Assembly (NCBI GenBank): GCA_045645985.1
Contig: JAZRJV010000001.1
Location: forward strand, 62,001 to 126,000
DNA: 64,000 nucleotides
DNA from: RGIG9060 sp045645985
GTDB lineage: Bacteria > Spirochaetota > Spirochaetia > Treponematales > Treponemataceae
Reading direction: 5' to 3'
The notes beneath the pieces are model-generated. The model ran no database searches. It worked only from the letters and a program-made list of their open reading frames with translations, and was not told where the DNA came from. A program made the position numbers and the translations under genes. Below are positions 50,727 to 59,713 of this stretch, piece by piece. How positions within the stretch are numbered: position 1 is the first letter of the stretch; each line of letters starts with the position of its first letter.

Positions 50727-51317
50727 TTAATACGAAAAGGTTCTTCTCTGAATTGGAGAAGGACCAATTTTTTTACAAATTTCTTTGTGAAGTTTTGTTG
50801 GATAACCTTTGTGTTTTTCATATTGATATTCAGGATAAATTTTTGAATACTCAACCATCAATTTATCACGAGCAGTTTTTGCCAAAATTGAAGCAGCCAT
50901 AACAGAAGGTTCAGTTGCATCAGCTTTTACTTTTGTAATGCACTCTACTCCATCACTAACTTTTAAATCTGGAAAATAAATTCCATCAACAATTATCTTT
51001 GAAACTTCACCTTTGTAAAATTCACCAGATGGTGTTGCTAAATTTTCAAAAGCAGTTTTCATCGCAAGTAAACTTGCATTTAAAATATTTATTTCATCGA
51101 TAATATTATGTGGGATATGGGCAACACTCCAGGCAATAGATTTTTGTTTTATCAATTCTTCTAAAACAAGTCGTTTTTTTTCAGAAAGTTTTTTTGAGTC
51201 ATTTAATAATTCAATTTCGAAGTCGTCTGGCAAAATTACCGCAGCTGCTGTTACAGGTCCTGCCAAAGGTCCTCGTCCAGCTTCATCAATTCCACAAATA
51301 AATTCTTTCATAATCAT
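50727..51317 (-). CDS. rnhB: Ribonuclease HII
   Basis: RNase HII nicks DNA at embedded ribonucleotides and RNA-DNA hybrids. Active-site residues are Asp and Glu in ICGIDEAGRGPLAGPV, Asp in DGIYFP and Asp in KADATEPSVMAASILAK. DSKKLSEKKR and the C-terminal HKGYPTKLHKEICKKIGPSPIQRRTF are family hallmarks. The length of 196 is normal. The first ATG overlaps the upstream stop as ATGA; a second ATG two codons on is also possible. It is the last gene of a leftward string of exported unknowns, a setting unrelated to its job. Confidence 0.96.
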   Translation of the reverse strand: MIMKEFICGIDEAGRGPLAGPVTAAAVILPDDFEIELLNDSKKLSEKKRLVLEELIKQKSIAWSVAHIPHNIIDEINILNASLLAMKTAFENLATPSGEFYKGEVSKIIVDGIYFPDLKVSDGVECITKVKADATEPSVMAASILAKTARDKLMVEYSKIYPEYQYEKHKGYPTKLHKEICKKIGPSPIQRRTFSY

Positions 51318-52435
51318 TTTATCGTAAAATATTTTTGTTCAGTATCTTCATTGTGTGGCAACTTGCCAATCACAAAATAATAAAATTCTTCATCAGTTGA
51401 TGAGTGATGTAATTCTAACTGAGGAGAATCTGCAACATAATCCATACTTACACCACGCAATTCACCTTTGTTTGTAAAGATAGAAATGAAAGTATAAGAT
51501 TTAATCCATTCAGAATTTTCATCACACAAACCAACAGTTTTAATTCCAGACCAATCAGGACAATATGCAAAAATAATTAAATCATCATCAGGTAATGGAA
51601 TTGCATCTATCTCACTTGGAACAATTTGAATTTCTGGCAAGTCAAAATCATTTTCTAAAGAAAGCCAATTTGCAACATAATCTTTTATGTGAGTTTTTGC
51701 TTCTTCAGAAAAATTGAAATTTGAAAAATCAATTTTATTTTGTGCAGAAATAATTTCTAAATCAAGTTCACTTGGATTTACAAAAGACAATGCAAATAGA
51801 TTTTTATTTCGACCTTCAAAGATAAATGAATTTTTGTAAGCAAAAGTTTTTCCACTTGGATAAATTGGAGAATAAATTTTATTTTCAGAATTTGCAAAAT
51901 TAAAAATTTCTTTTCCTGTAAAAATATCTAAACAATGAACTTGCAACGAAGCATCAATAAAAATAATATTTTCTTGATAAAAAGCTAAAGCAGTTATAAT
52001 CGGATAATCAGTTTTATAAGTCCAAGTTTCAACTTCAGGCAAATTCAAATCGTAATCCTTTGCAAAGCGTTTTAAAATTCCAGTTGCTTGTAACACAGAA
52101 TTATTTTCGGACAAAACAAAATTCACACCGTCAATATTATAAACTTGCTGTAAAGAATTTAATTCGTAAGAAAAATTTTTCAAAGCAATAAAATTTAATT
52201 CCCTTGTAGAAAAATTTATACTTCCACTTTCTAAAATAATTTTTTCTTTTTGAACTGGAACTGAATTTTCCATATCAGGATTTTTTGTTTCTAAAATTAT
52301 TTTTGCAATAAATTCATTATAAATTTTTGTTAAATCTGGAAAAACATTTAATCGAATTATTATAAAGAAAACGGCAACAAAAAAAATTAAAATAAAAAAA
52401 ATTCCAAGAAAAATTTTAAATGATTTTTTATTCAT
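51314..52435 (-). CDS. Membrane-anchored hypothetical protein with propeller-like repeats
   Basis: No named family. One N-terminal membrane helix (FKIFLGIFFILIFFVAVFFIII) with a short Lys-rich cytoplasmic start anchors a roughly 340-residue outer domain. That domain has short repeats such as ALAFYQENIIFIDASLQVHCLDIFTGKEIF and SFIFEGRNKNLFALSF, which resemble PQQ/WD-type propeller strands. I start at the ATG at 52435; an in-frame upstream start would extend further into the preceding gene, which already overlaps by eight bases. It is coupled on both sides, to the 52428 gene and to rnhB (ATGA). Likely a partner of the two exported proteins upstream. Confidence 0.65.
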   Translation of the reverse strand: MNKKSFKIFLGIFFILIFFVAVFFIIIRLNVFPDLTKIYNEFIAKIILETKNPDMENSVPVQKEKIILESGSINFSTRELNFIALKNFSYELNSLQQVYNIDGVNFVLSENNSVLQATGILKRFAKDYDLNLPEVETWTYKTDYPIITALAFYQENIIFIDASLQVHCLDIFTGKEIFNFANSENKIYSPIYPSGKTFAYKNSFIFEGRNKNLFALSFVNPSELDLEIISAQNKIDFSNFNFSEEAKTHIKDYVANWLSLENDFDLPEIQIVPSEIDAIPLPDDDLIIFAYCPDWSGIKTVGLCDENSEWIKSYTFISIFTNKGELRGVSMDYVADSPQLELHHSSTDEEFYYFVIGKLPHNEDTEQKYFTIK

Positions 52436-53558
52436 ATTCACCACTCTCAACTTTAAAATTTGATAAAACTAATTCAATTGGACATTCTAAAGTTAAAAAC
52501 AAATTTATTTTATCTAAAATATTTTTCAAAAATTTTACATCAACACAAAAAGAAAAATAATTATCGTCAATAATTTTATTTATCACTTCAAATTCCAAAG
52601 ACGAAAATATTTTTTCAATATCAAATCCTTCTTTAATTTGCTTTAACATAAAATCTGAAAATGAATTTACAAATTCATATTGAATTTCAACATCAGATGA
52701 TTTTTCTAAACTTGGTAAATTAAAATAAATTTTTTCGTAAATGTCTTTTGAAAAAAAACTATAAATATTATTTAAATCAAATTTATTTTCATTGAAAATT
52801 ATTTCAGTATTATACAACAACTTTGCAGTTTTACAAAATGACTCTTTTATTGAAAAATATTTTTCGTTATTAAAAATCACATACAATAATTTTGGATTAT
52901 TTAAAACTTTATAAAAAGTTTCTTCAGACAAAGCCATTTGTACATCTAAAATTTTTTTATTTATATTTAATTTAAATAACAAACTTTCTGCTTTAGCTAA
53001 TGTTTGATAAAAATTATTTCGAACAAAAACATCAGAAGGAAGTTCATAATCCTTATTTAATTTTTCAAAACTAAAATCTGTAATTTTAAATTCAGAAATT
53101 GGCAATTCAATTTGTACATTTTTTAAATTCAAAAAATATTCTACAAAATTATAAACAACCAAAAAATTATTATCTAAAATAATATTTTCGTTTAAATAAT
53201 TCCAATAGCCGATAATTTCTTTATCAATTATTTTTTTTGCTTCATCATCATTTATTTTTTTTCTAAAATAATTCCAATAAAACAAAGATTCTGCAATCAA
53301 AAAATTTTGAATTTCACCAAAAGCATTTTCAATAGAATAAATTTCACAAGACTTTTCTGCATAAGATTTTAAAAATTCATCTTGTTGTGAAGAAAAATAT
53401 TTTTTTAGCAAAGAAGAATATTCATTATACTCTTTTAAAGTTTGTTCATATAAATTATCTTCGCTATCAACGATTACAACTTCTTGTGCAAAAATTTTCA
53501 AACTAAAGCAACTCAGAAAAAAAATACAAAAAATAATTTTAGAAAAAACTTTTTTCAT
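52428..53558 (-). CDS. Exported hypothetical protein, helical
   Basis: No family recognised. The signal peptide is clear: MKKVFSKIIFCIFFLSCFSLKIFAQEV, cleaved after Ala25 or nearby. The mature 350 residues are strongly helical, rich in Lys, Glu, Asn, Ile and Phe, with long amphipathic stretches (NLYEQTLKEYNEYSSLLKKYF, DVKFLKNILDKINLFLTLE). This suggests an alpha-solenoid or coiled scaffold. Base composition is even more AT-rich than its neighbours. A GAGG site precedes the ATG. It lies 19 bases after the 742-residue gene and overlaps the next gene by eight bases. Confidence 0.65.
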   Translation of the reverse strand: MKKVFSKIIFCIFFLSCFSLKIFAQEVVIVDSEDNLYEQTLKEYNEYSSLLKKYFSSQQDEFLKSYAEKSCEIYSIENAFGEIQNFLIAESLFYWNYFRKKINDDEAKKIIDKEIIGYWNYLNENIILDNNFLVVYNFVEYFLNLKNVQIELPISEFKITDFSFEKLNKDYELPSDVFVRNNFYQTLAKAESLLFKLNINKKILDVQMALSEETFYKVLNNPKLLYVIFNNEKYFSIKESFCKTAKLLYNTEIIFNENKFDLNNIYSFFSKDIYEKIYFNLPSLEKSSDVEIQYEFVNSFSDFMLKQIKEGFDIEKIFSSLEFEVINKIIDDNYFSFCVDVKFLKNILDKINLFLTLECPIELVLSNFKVESGEYE

Positions 53559-53577
53559 TTTATAACCTCAAAGAAAA

Positions 53578-55806
53578 TTAAAAAGAATTTATTTCATTTC
53601 TTTCGCAAGATATTTTTTTTGAAAACACATCACAGCTATGCATATCTTTAGAATAATTTTTGTACAAAAATTTATTATTGTCTATTGAATATTCAACACC
53701 AAACAATTCATAAAATTTTGTTGTAGAACCATCAACTTGAATTTGAGAATCTACTAAATTTAATTTTCCTAAATTCATTGACAAAGAAATTGCAGACTTT
53801 GAAACTACAGAAAGTCTTGTTTGATTACAAGTTAAATTTGAATTTAGCAAATTGAAAATGCTTGCAAAAATTCCAGACTGAACTGTAACTCCAGAATTTA
53901 AAACTTGAATATCAGAATTGTTAGCAAAAATTACTGAACCATTATTTTTATACAACGAAACAGTTTCGCAATTATCAATAATTAAATTTGCATTATTTAA
54001 TTTAAATAAATTTTGCTGTGAAAAAGAATTGCTATCAACAAAATTTTGTTCTAAAACACAATTAGAAATTTTTAGTTCAGTATTTTCAACATTGATAAAA
54101 GAATCTTTAGCAAAAGAAAGTCTTGCTCCATTTTTAGAAATAATTTCACAAGGTGAAGTAAAATTCAAAGAAACAATATTTTCAAAATCACCTTCGATAT
54201 GCAACTTGATAAATTTATTTTTATTCAAGAAAGGTAAAATTTGAGAAATAGAAGTAAAAGGACGAGCAGCACTTCCATCTTGAACATAATTCACTTTATT
54301 TGAAATTGCTTCAACATAATAATTATATGAATCAATTAAAACTTGATAATATTCAATTTCACTTATGTTTCCAAAATCATCTTTTGAAAAATATGCAAGA
54401 TTAAAAAATATCGCATTTTCAGAATCTTCAAAAAGAACAAGAGAATCTTCTTTTAATTCAACTGCAGCAGATAAATCTACAGCAAAATTTTTATTAACAT
54501 CAACTTCAAGATTTCTTAAATCAAGAGTTGAAATTTCTTTAGATTTTAATACATAAAAAATTTTTTCATCAGAATTGAATTTTATTTCAACTGGATTACG
54601 CACAAAAAAATTATCATCAGAAAGTAATATTCCAGGAGAAACTGGTGGCTTTTTATCAACTGAAATTTTTTCAGAAAATTTACCTTGATAAATTCCATCA
54701 TAAAAAACTTCAACACAAACTGAAGTCTCTAAATCATTTCCCCAAAGTGTATCAACAACAAAAACAGAATCTTTAATTAAATTTTCAGAATTTCTAGCAA
54801 CTGAAAATTTATTTTGCAAAAGACTCATTAAATAATTTTTATCTGATAAAGAAATTTTTGCAATCTTAGTTTTATCTTGCTCAACAATCAAATTTGGTTT
54901 TGTTGGAATCTTTGTATAAAAAACTTTAAACTGCTCTGGGATAAATTCATCAAGATTTGCACCCGTTAAATCAATCCAAGAAAGAGAATGTTCAACATCG
55001 CGATTACAATCTAAAACTATATTTCCTGTTTGCCAAACATCATCGTCTAAACAAACATAAATATTTTCAGAAGTAGAAATTTTAATTTTTGACCAATCAT
55101 CAAATTCTAAAGTAAAAGGAACTTGCGAAAGTTTTTTTTCTATTCGTCTTACTGTGTAATCATCTTCAAAAGAAGAATCATTTGAAAAAGTATTTGTTAA
55201 ATTATATTGATTATTTTCATTTGAAACATTTGGTAAAACATGAAGCATAAATCTGTACAAGCTTCTTCCATTTTGAATTATCAAAGGCAAAATTTGTTCC
55301 AAAGAATTTTTAGAGTCAACTGTTAATGTTCGCCCCTTCAAATAAGGCTCTTGAAAATCATCAAGAGAATATCTCATAAAAGACGGAATGGAAAGATTTT
55401 TTTCTTTTACCAATACAACTGCATTTGTTTGCGACTCCGAATAAAATGGAACTTCCAAAGGAACTTTATTTACAGAAAAATTCACACTTTCTTCTATTAC
55501 AGTATCATCTTTATTTAAAATTGCAACTTTTAAATTGATATCGCCTTCAAGTTCAAGCAAAACTGGAGATTCATAAGCAAAACCTGAATACAATGGATTA
55601 TCACCTGTAAACGAATAAAAGGCAGTAGCACCTTCAGGCACATCAATTATGATAGATTGGTAATTTGCCCACTGACCTTCAACAGGACTTATGATAAAAT
55701 CAGATTTTGCAAAAACAAATCCTGCAACAGAAAAAAGCAAAATGCAAAAAAACATAAATCGAGAAAATTTGCTGTAAATAAATCGGAACTTCACATTTTT
55801 TTGCAT
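53578..55806 (-). CDS. Large exported protein: chitobiase-like Ig repeats and C-terminal beta-helix
   Basis: 742 residues. A signal peptide (FSRFMFFCILLFSVAGFVFA) precedes one or more Ig-like domains of the chitobiase C-terminal type, seen as ISPVEGQWANYQSIIIDVPEGATAFYSFTGDNP. A second such domain begins at SPGILLSDDNFFVRNPVEIKFNSDEKIFYVLKS. From about residue 530 there is a right-handed beta-helix-like region of short Asn-rich rungs (KISNCVLEQN, LIIDNCETVS, NLLNSNLTCNQTRL). It may bind glycan or be displayed on the surface. No catalytic motif is visible. An AGGAAG site precedes the ATG. It lies 20 bases after the phosphoribosyltransferase gene, with two exported proteins following. Confidence 0.75.
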   Translation of the reverse strand: MQKNVKFRFIYSKFSRFMFFCILLFSVAGFVFAKSDFIISPVEGQWANYQSIIIDVPEGATAFYSFTGDNPLYSGFAYESPVLLELEGDINLKVAILNKDDTVIEESVNFSVNKVPLEVPFYSESQTNAVVLVKEKNLSIPSFMRYSLDDFQEPYLKGRTLTVDSKNSLEQILPLIIQNGRSLYRFMLHVLPNVSNENNQYNLTNTFSNDSSFEDDYTVRRIEKKLSQVPFTLEFDDWSKIKISTSENIYVCLDDDVWQTGNIVLDCNRDVEHSLSWIDLTGANLDEFIPEQFKVFYTKIPTKPNLIVEQDKTKIAKISLSDKNYLMSLLQNKFSVARNSENLIKDSVFVVDTLWGNDLETSVCVEVFYDGIYQGKFSEKISVDKKPPVSPGILLSDDNFFVRNPVEIKFNSDEKIFYVLKSKEISTLDLRNLEVDVNKNFAVDLSAAVELKEDSLVLFEDSENAIFFNLAYFSKDDFGNISEIEYYQVLIDSYNYYVEAISNKVNYVQDGSAARPFTSISQILPFLNKNKFIKLHIEGDFENIVSLNFTSPCEIISKNGARLSFAKDSFINVENTELKISNCVLEQNFVDSNSFSQQNLFKLNNANLIIDNCETVSLYKNNGSVIFANNSDIQVLNSGVTVQSGIFASIFNLLNSNLTCNQTRLSVVSKSAISLSMNLGKLNLVDSQIQVDGSTTKFYELFGVEYSIDNNKFLYKNYSKDMHSCDVFSKKISCERNEINSF

Positions 55807-55826
55807 CTAGAACTTCCTTTCAAAAA

Positions 55827-56435
55827 TTACTTTCCTAAAATTGGGCCAAGAATATCACGCAACTCTGGATCATCTTTGTAGTAATATTCTTCAAGTTCTT
55901 CTTTTGAAAGACCAACTAATTCGTGGCTCATATAGTGAATCCATCTGTCTTCTTCTGGACTGTTGATTTCAAATTTTCGGCACCAATAATCAGGCTGATT
56001 TGGATGTTGTTCTTCTTTATTTGGAAAATATTTATAATCGTGAACAGCAACCTTAATATCTTCACGAGGAACACCTCTTTCAAGAAGGATATTTACAAGG
56101 TGATTAATTGTATTTCCTGTATCAAAAATATCATCAACAAGAAGAATTTTATCTCCGTTTCTTAAATATTCAGGGGAATATGTCCATCCGTCAACCATAA
56201 CTTTTGAATTTTCTCTAACATCAGTATAAGAACGAGCAACTACAGCGGCAAATAAAACAGGACGAATTTCTTTTCGTAAAATCTTAAAATATTCGCTAAT
56301 AACATTTGCCATATATGCTCCACCTCTAAGTGAAACATAAATTACATCAGGTATAAATCCATCTGTGTAAATTTTGTGAGCTAATTTTAATGCGTTATTA
56401 CGAACTTTGTCAAAAGGTAAAAATTCTCTAATCAT
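55827..56435 (-). CDS. Phosphoribosyltransferase family protein
   Basis: Type I phosphoribosyltransferases join a base to PRPP. The PRPP motif is KILLVDDIFDTGNTINHLV, the N-terminal loop is VIYVSLRGGAYMANVI, and the C-terminus (WCRKFEINSPEEDRWIHYMSHELVGLSKEELEEYYY) resembles archaeal-type hypoxanthine/xanthine transferases. The exact base is uncertain. I start at the ATG at 56435 (202 residues): a promoter ends six bases upstream. The longer frame from 56534 runs through that promoter and the htrA terminator. It probably leads the string through to rnhB. Confidence 0.88.
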   Translation of the reverse strand: MIREFLPFDKVRNNALKLAHKIYTDGFIPDVIYVSLRGGAYMANVISEYFKILRKEIRPVLFAAVVARSYTDVRENSKVMVDGWTYSPEYLRNGDKILLVDDIFDTGNTINHLVNILLERGVPREDIKVAVHDYKYFPNKEEQHPNQPDYWCRKFEINSPEEDRWIHYMSHELVGLSKEELEEYYYKDDPELRDILGPILGK

Positions 56436-56441
56436 AAGAAT

Positions 56442-56470
56442 ATAATAACCTAAAATCTCTTTGTGTACAA
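56442..56470 (-). promoter_or_regulatory. Promoter of the phosphoribosyltransferase gene, leaderless layout
   Basis: Minus strand TTGTAC, exactly 17 bases, TATTAT, then six bases (ATTCTT) to the ATG at 56435. No ribosome site is present. The pattern is the same as at clpB and at 37303. Confidence 0.55.
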
Positions 56471-56490
56471 GATAAAAATAAAAAATCCTA

Positions 56491-56540
56491 AAAAAACAAA
56501 AAAAAGTTGCCTTATCTGTAAAACTTACAAACAAGACAAC
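56491..56540 (-). terminator. Terminator of htrA
   Basis: On the minus strand GTTGTCTT (56533-56540) pairs with AAGGCAAC (56506-56513), with GTAA/TTAC pairing inside the loop, followed by eight T and a further T-rich run (56491-56505). It isolates htrA from the phosphoribosyltransferase promoter. Confidence 0.85.
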
Positions 56541-56573
56541 CTAAAATAAGGAGTTTATTTATGAAAAAAACAA

Positions 56574-58040
56574 CTAAAACTTATACCTAGAAGTTTCTAT
56601 TTTATGGCCTTCGGAAGTATATATAGTAAACCACAATTCCTTCTGTTTGGTTACAAGTTCATTGTAAAATTCGCTAATATTTGTTACAGGTTTTCCGTTT
56701 ACTGCAGTGATAATATCACCATTTTGGATTCTTAATGCAGCTGCAGGAGATTTTGCCTGAACATTTGTTACAACTACGCCTTTTACAGAATTATCCAACT
56801 TCATTTCTTTGCGAATTTCTTCTGTAATTGGATGAGCCATAAATCCTGGCCAAAGTTTTGAATTATCAGTTACAACAGAATCGTCGCGACCTTCAATTTT
56901 TACGCTAACATGAAGCTCTTTTCCACCACGAATAACTGTAAAATCGGCAGTTTGTCCAACTCGTAAATCACCAACATCACGAACAAGTTGGTCCACATCT
57001 TTTACATTTTTTCCGTCAAGTGCGATAATATAATCTCCAGCTTGAATTCCACCTTTTGCTGCAGGTGAATTTAAGAAGATTTGAGCAACAAAAGCACCTT
57101 TTTTGCCTTCAATTCCCAAAGCTTTTTCGTAATCTTTATCAAGTGAAGTTAAAGAAACTCCCATCCAACCATAAGTTACTTTTCCGTCAGAAATAAATTC
57201 AGAAATTGCTTTTTTAACATTGTTGATAGGAATTGCAAATCCAAGTCCTTGTGAACCACCAGATTGAGAAGCAATCCAAGTGTTAATTCCGATAATTTCA
57301 CCGTAAATGTTTACAAGCGGTCCACCAGAGTTTCCTTGATTGATTGCGGCATCAGTTTGAATAAAATCGCTGATATTTCCAATTCCAGTTCCATCTCGGC
57401 CTGTAGCACTTACAATACCTTGAGTAACGCTTCCAAAATATCCAAGTGGAGTTCCCATGGCAAAACAAATATCACCAGATTGAACTTTATCTGAATCCCC
57501 AAGAGTTGCTACAGGAATATCATCTTTTGATTCAAATGAAAGTAAAGCGATATCTTTGCGTTCATCTTTTCCAACTAATTTACAAGCAAATTCTCTTGAA
57601 TCATAAAGTTTTACAGAAATTTCATCAGCAGAACCTGCAACATGTTCGTTTGTTAAAACATAGTAAGTGTTTCCATCTTTACGAACGATAACTCCAGAAC
57701 CAAGTCCAGATTGTTTGTATTCGCGAGTTCCTTCATCTTCTCCACGAGGCTGACCAAAGAAAAAGAATGGAATATCACCAAAAGGATTTGCAGGACGAGT
57801 TTTTGTTTCTACAACATCAACTTCTACAACTGATTTTAATACATTTGATGAAACAGACCTAAAAACATTTTGCAATGCTTCTACAACTGCCAAAGAATCA
57901 GATGGGATTGAAATTGAAGATTCGGTGTCTGCAAAGGCAGTTACAGCAGATTTTACGCTGTTCTTTCCAGAACAAGAAGCAGCCAAAGCAATAGTAAAAC
58001 AAAGGATTGCACTTATAAAAAGTTTGAACTTACTGTGCAT
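56574..58040 (-). CDS. htrA: Periplasmic serine protease HtrA/DegP, probable lipoprotein
   Basis: It degrades or refolds damaged envelope proteins. The catalytic triad is seen in TNEHVAG (His), RKDIALL (Asp) and QGNSGGPLV (Ser). Two PDZ domains follow (GIEGKKGAFVAQIFLNSPAAKGGIQAGD and NSVKGVVVTNVQAKSPAAALRIQNGD). The N-terminus (AILCFTIALAASC) has a lipobox with Cys near residue 23, so it is likely membrane-anchored, unlike E. coli DegP. I start at the ATG at 58040, which has GGAGG seven bases upstream; the longer frame from 58082 lies within an inverted repeat. That 16-base perfect inverted repeat upstream may be its control site. Confidence 0.95.
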   Translation of the reverse strand: MHSKFKLFISAILCFTIALAASCSGKNSVKSAVTAFADTESSISIPSDSLAVVEALQNVFRSVSSNVLKSVVEVDVVETKTRPANPFGDIPFFFFGQPRGEDEGTREYKQSGLGSGVIVRKDGNTYYVLTNEHVAGSADEISVKLYDSREFACKLVGKDERKDIALLSFESKDDIPVATLGDSDKVQSGDICFAMGTPLGYFGSVTQGIVSATGRDGTGIGNISDFIQTDAAINQGNSGGPLVNIYGEIIGINTWIASQSGGSQGLGFAIPINNVKKAISEFISDGKVTYGWMGVSLTSLDKDYEKALGIEGKKGAFVAQIFLNSPAAKGGIQAGDYIIALDGKNVKDVDQLVRDVGDLRVGQTADFTVIRGGKELHVSVKIEGRDDSVVTDNSKLWPGFMAHPITEEIRKEMKLDNSVKGVVVTNVQAKSPAAALRIQNGDIITAVNGKPVTNISEFYNELVTKQKELWFTIYTSEGHKIETSRYKF

Positions 58041-58067
58041 TTTTTTATTCCTCCAAAATATATTTGT

Positions 58068-58118
58068 TAAAACAAGTTTCAATATAAATATACAACAAAT
58101 CTTTGAAACTTGTTTTAA
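58068..58118 (-). promoter_or_regulatory. 16-base perfect inverted repeat upstream of htrA
   Basis: TTAAAACAAGTTTCAA (58068-58083) and TTGAAACTTGTTTTAA (58103-58118) are exact inverse complements separated by 19 bases, so the centres of the two arms lie 35 bases apart. The repeat ends about 15 bases before the htrA ribosome site and contains AT-rich -10-like sequences between the arms. Each arm carries GAAACTT, which also resembles an ECF-sigma -35 element. It could be an operator or an mRNA hairpin. Confidence 0.6.
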
Positions 58119-58165
58119 ATATAAATAATTTTAGAAGAAAAGTGTTACATTTTTATAAAAATATT

Positions 58166-58909
58166 CTAAATAATTGTAAGAATTTCTGTATGATCTCTAA
58201 AAATTACAACTGTATGCTCTTGATGAGAAGAAATTTTTCCGTCGCAAGTTACAACTGTCCAGTCATCATCTAAAACTTCTACATCCCCAGTTCCTAAATT
58301 TATCATTGGTTCGATGGCTAAAACCATTCCTTCTTGTAAACGAGGATTTGAACCACCAACTAAATCATTTGGAACATTTGGATCTTCGTGAACAGAAAAA
58401 CCTACTCCATGACCGCAAAAATCAGTTACGATTCCATATTTTTTATTGATAACGCCAGAAACTGCTCTAGAAATATCGTGAATACGGTTTCCAAATTTAC
58501 AAGCTTCAATTCCTGCATCCAAAGCTCGTTTTGTAATTTCCATTAAATCTTCAGCTTCTTTGCTAACTTTTCCAATAGGAATAGTTTTTGCACAGTCGCT
58601 AAAAAATCCGTCTAAAACAATTCCGCCGTCAAGTGAAACAATATCGCCTTCTTTAATTTTTCGATTTTTAGATGGAATCCCATGGATAACTTCATTATTT
58701 ACAGAAATACACAAGGCACCAGGAAAATCAACTGTGTACCAAGCAGGTTTTCCGCCATTAGATTTGATAAATTTTACAGCTAAATCGTCGATATCTTTTG
58801 TGCTCATTCCAGGTTCAACTTTTGGAATAATTTCTTCAAACATGTGAGCAAGTAATTTACAAGATTTTCTGATTCCGTCAATCTGTTTTTCATTTTTCAA
58901 TCTAATCAT
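58166..58909 (-). CDS. map: Methionine aminopeptidase, type I
   Basis: It removes the N-terminal Met from nascent proteins. The five metal ligands are visible: Asp in VSLDGGIVLDGFFSDCAKT (two Asp), His in FCGHGVGFSVHEDPNVPN, Glu in MVLAIEPM and Glu in SSHQEHTVVIF. The length of 247 is normal for type Ia without an N-terminal extension. Its ATG overlaps the stop of the J-domain gene by four bases (ATGA). It is the last gene of a seven-gene leftward chain that starts with the V-ATPase genes. Confidence 0.97.
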   Translation of the reverse strand: MIRLKNEKQIDGIRKSCKLLAHMFEEIIPKVEPGMSTKDIDDLAVKFIKSNGGKPAWYTVDFPGALCISVNNEVIHGIPSKNRKIKEGDIVSLDGGIVLDGFFSDCAKTIPIGKVSKEAEDLMEITKRALDAGIEACKFGNRIHDISRAVSGVINKKYGIVTDFCGHGVGFSVHEDPNVPNDLVGGSNPRLQEGMVLAIEPMINLGTGDVEVLDDDWTVVTCDGKISSHQEHTVVIFRDHTEILTII

Positions 58910-59700
58910 ATCAATTTCCTTAATTGTGAAGTTAAAGTTAAATTATTATCAAGTTTTAATGCTTCGTGTAAGCAAACTCTGGCAGTTTGTTCATCGCCAA
59001 GTCGCAAATAACACTCTGCGATTTTTAGCAAGAAAAAAGCGTCATCGGATTTACCTAATTTTAATTCCAAAGCTCGTTCAAAAACATCGATGGCAAGTTC
59101 ATCACTTAATGTATCAAAAATATGTTTTCTAAAAATATATCTTGCAAATTTTAAAACTTCAGGGAAAAATAATCTAAAGTAACTATAACTGTACTCCATT
59201 CTGATAATCTGTTCAAGTAAGATGGAAGCATCATAATATTCTTGACGGATAACAAGTTCTTCGCAAAGGATAAAACCATAATCCATAAAATCTTCTCGAG
59301 TAAACCATCTTGAAAGCGAAAAATTGAAATTTTGTGAATTTAGTTTTTTGAAAAGCGCAACTGCGTCATCTTCGCGATTATGCATTAAATCAAAGAAAAC
59401 TAACTTACTTTTGCTTTCTTCATCATCACGATTTAAAAGCCAAGTTCGATAATCAAAAATGATTTCATTATGAGAAGATGATTTTTTATAGTAAGCGGCA
59501 TAAGAAACATCAAAAATTGAACGCTGCTTTGCATCAGAAAGAATTTCGTAGGCTTTTACCAATTCCTGAAACTGCACCGAAGTTTCTGTTCCAGAAGACA
59601 AATCAGGATGAAGTTCTTTTGCCTTTTTACGATAAGCTCTTTTAATTTCTGCAGCGGTAGCATTTTGAGGAACACCTAAAATTTTATAACAATCTTGCAC
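58906..59700 (-). CDS. J-domain protein with C-terminal helical repeats
   Basis: Residues 1-65 form a J domain (QDCYKILGVPQNATAAEIKRAYRKKAKELHPDLSSGTE) with the HPD motif that stimulates DnaK ATPase. There is no Gly/Phe or zinc-finger region, so this is a class C co-chaperone, not DnaJ itself. The C-terminal 190 residues are helical with TPR-like repeats (DDAFFLLKIAECYLRLGDEQTARVCLHEALKLD), probably for client binding. The start is GTG at 59700. It lies 13 bases after the flavodoxin-like gene and overlaps map by four bases. Confidence 0.87.
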   Translation of the reverse strand: MQDCYKILGVPQNATAAEIKRAYRKKAKELHPDLSSGTETSVQFQELVKAYEILSDAKQRSIFDVSYAAYYKKSSSHNEIIFDYRTWLLNRDDEESKSKLVFFDLMHNREDDAVALFKKLNSQNFNFSLSRWFTREDFMDYGFILCEELVIRQEYYDASILLEQIIRMEYSYSYFRLFFPEVLKFARYIFRKHIFDTLSDELAIDVFERALELKLGKSDDAFFLLKIAECYLRLGDEQTARVCLHEALKLDNNLTLTSQLRKLI

Positions 59701-59713
59701 TTCTTAACCTATT

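Noticed and set aside
56436..56534. 33-residue N-terminal extension of the phosphoribosyltransferase
   Set aside because: It would be encoded by the htrA terminator and the gene's own promoter, and its Phe/Tyr-rich sequence is not typical of the family.
56548..56590. Plus-strand mini-ORF with AAGGAG ribosome site (MKKTTKTYT)
   Set aside because: Ten codons including the stop, overlapping the htrA end and with no promoter. The ribosome site may be a remnant or chance. No evidence of function.
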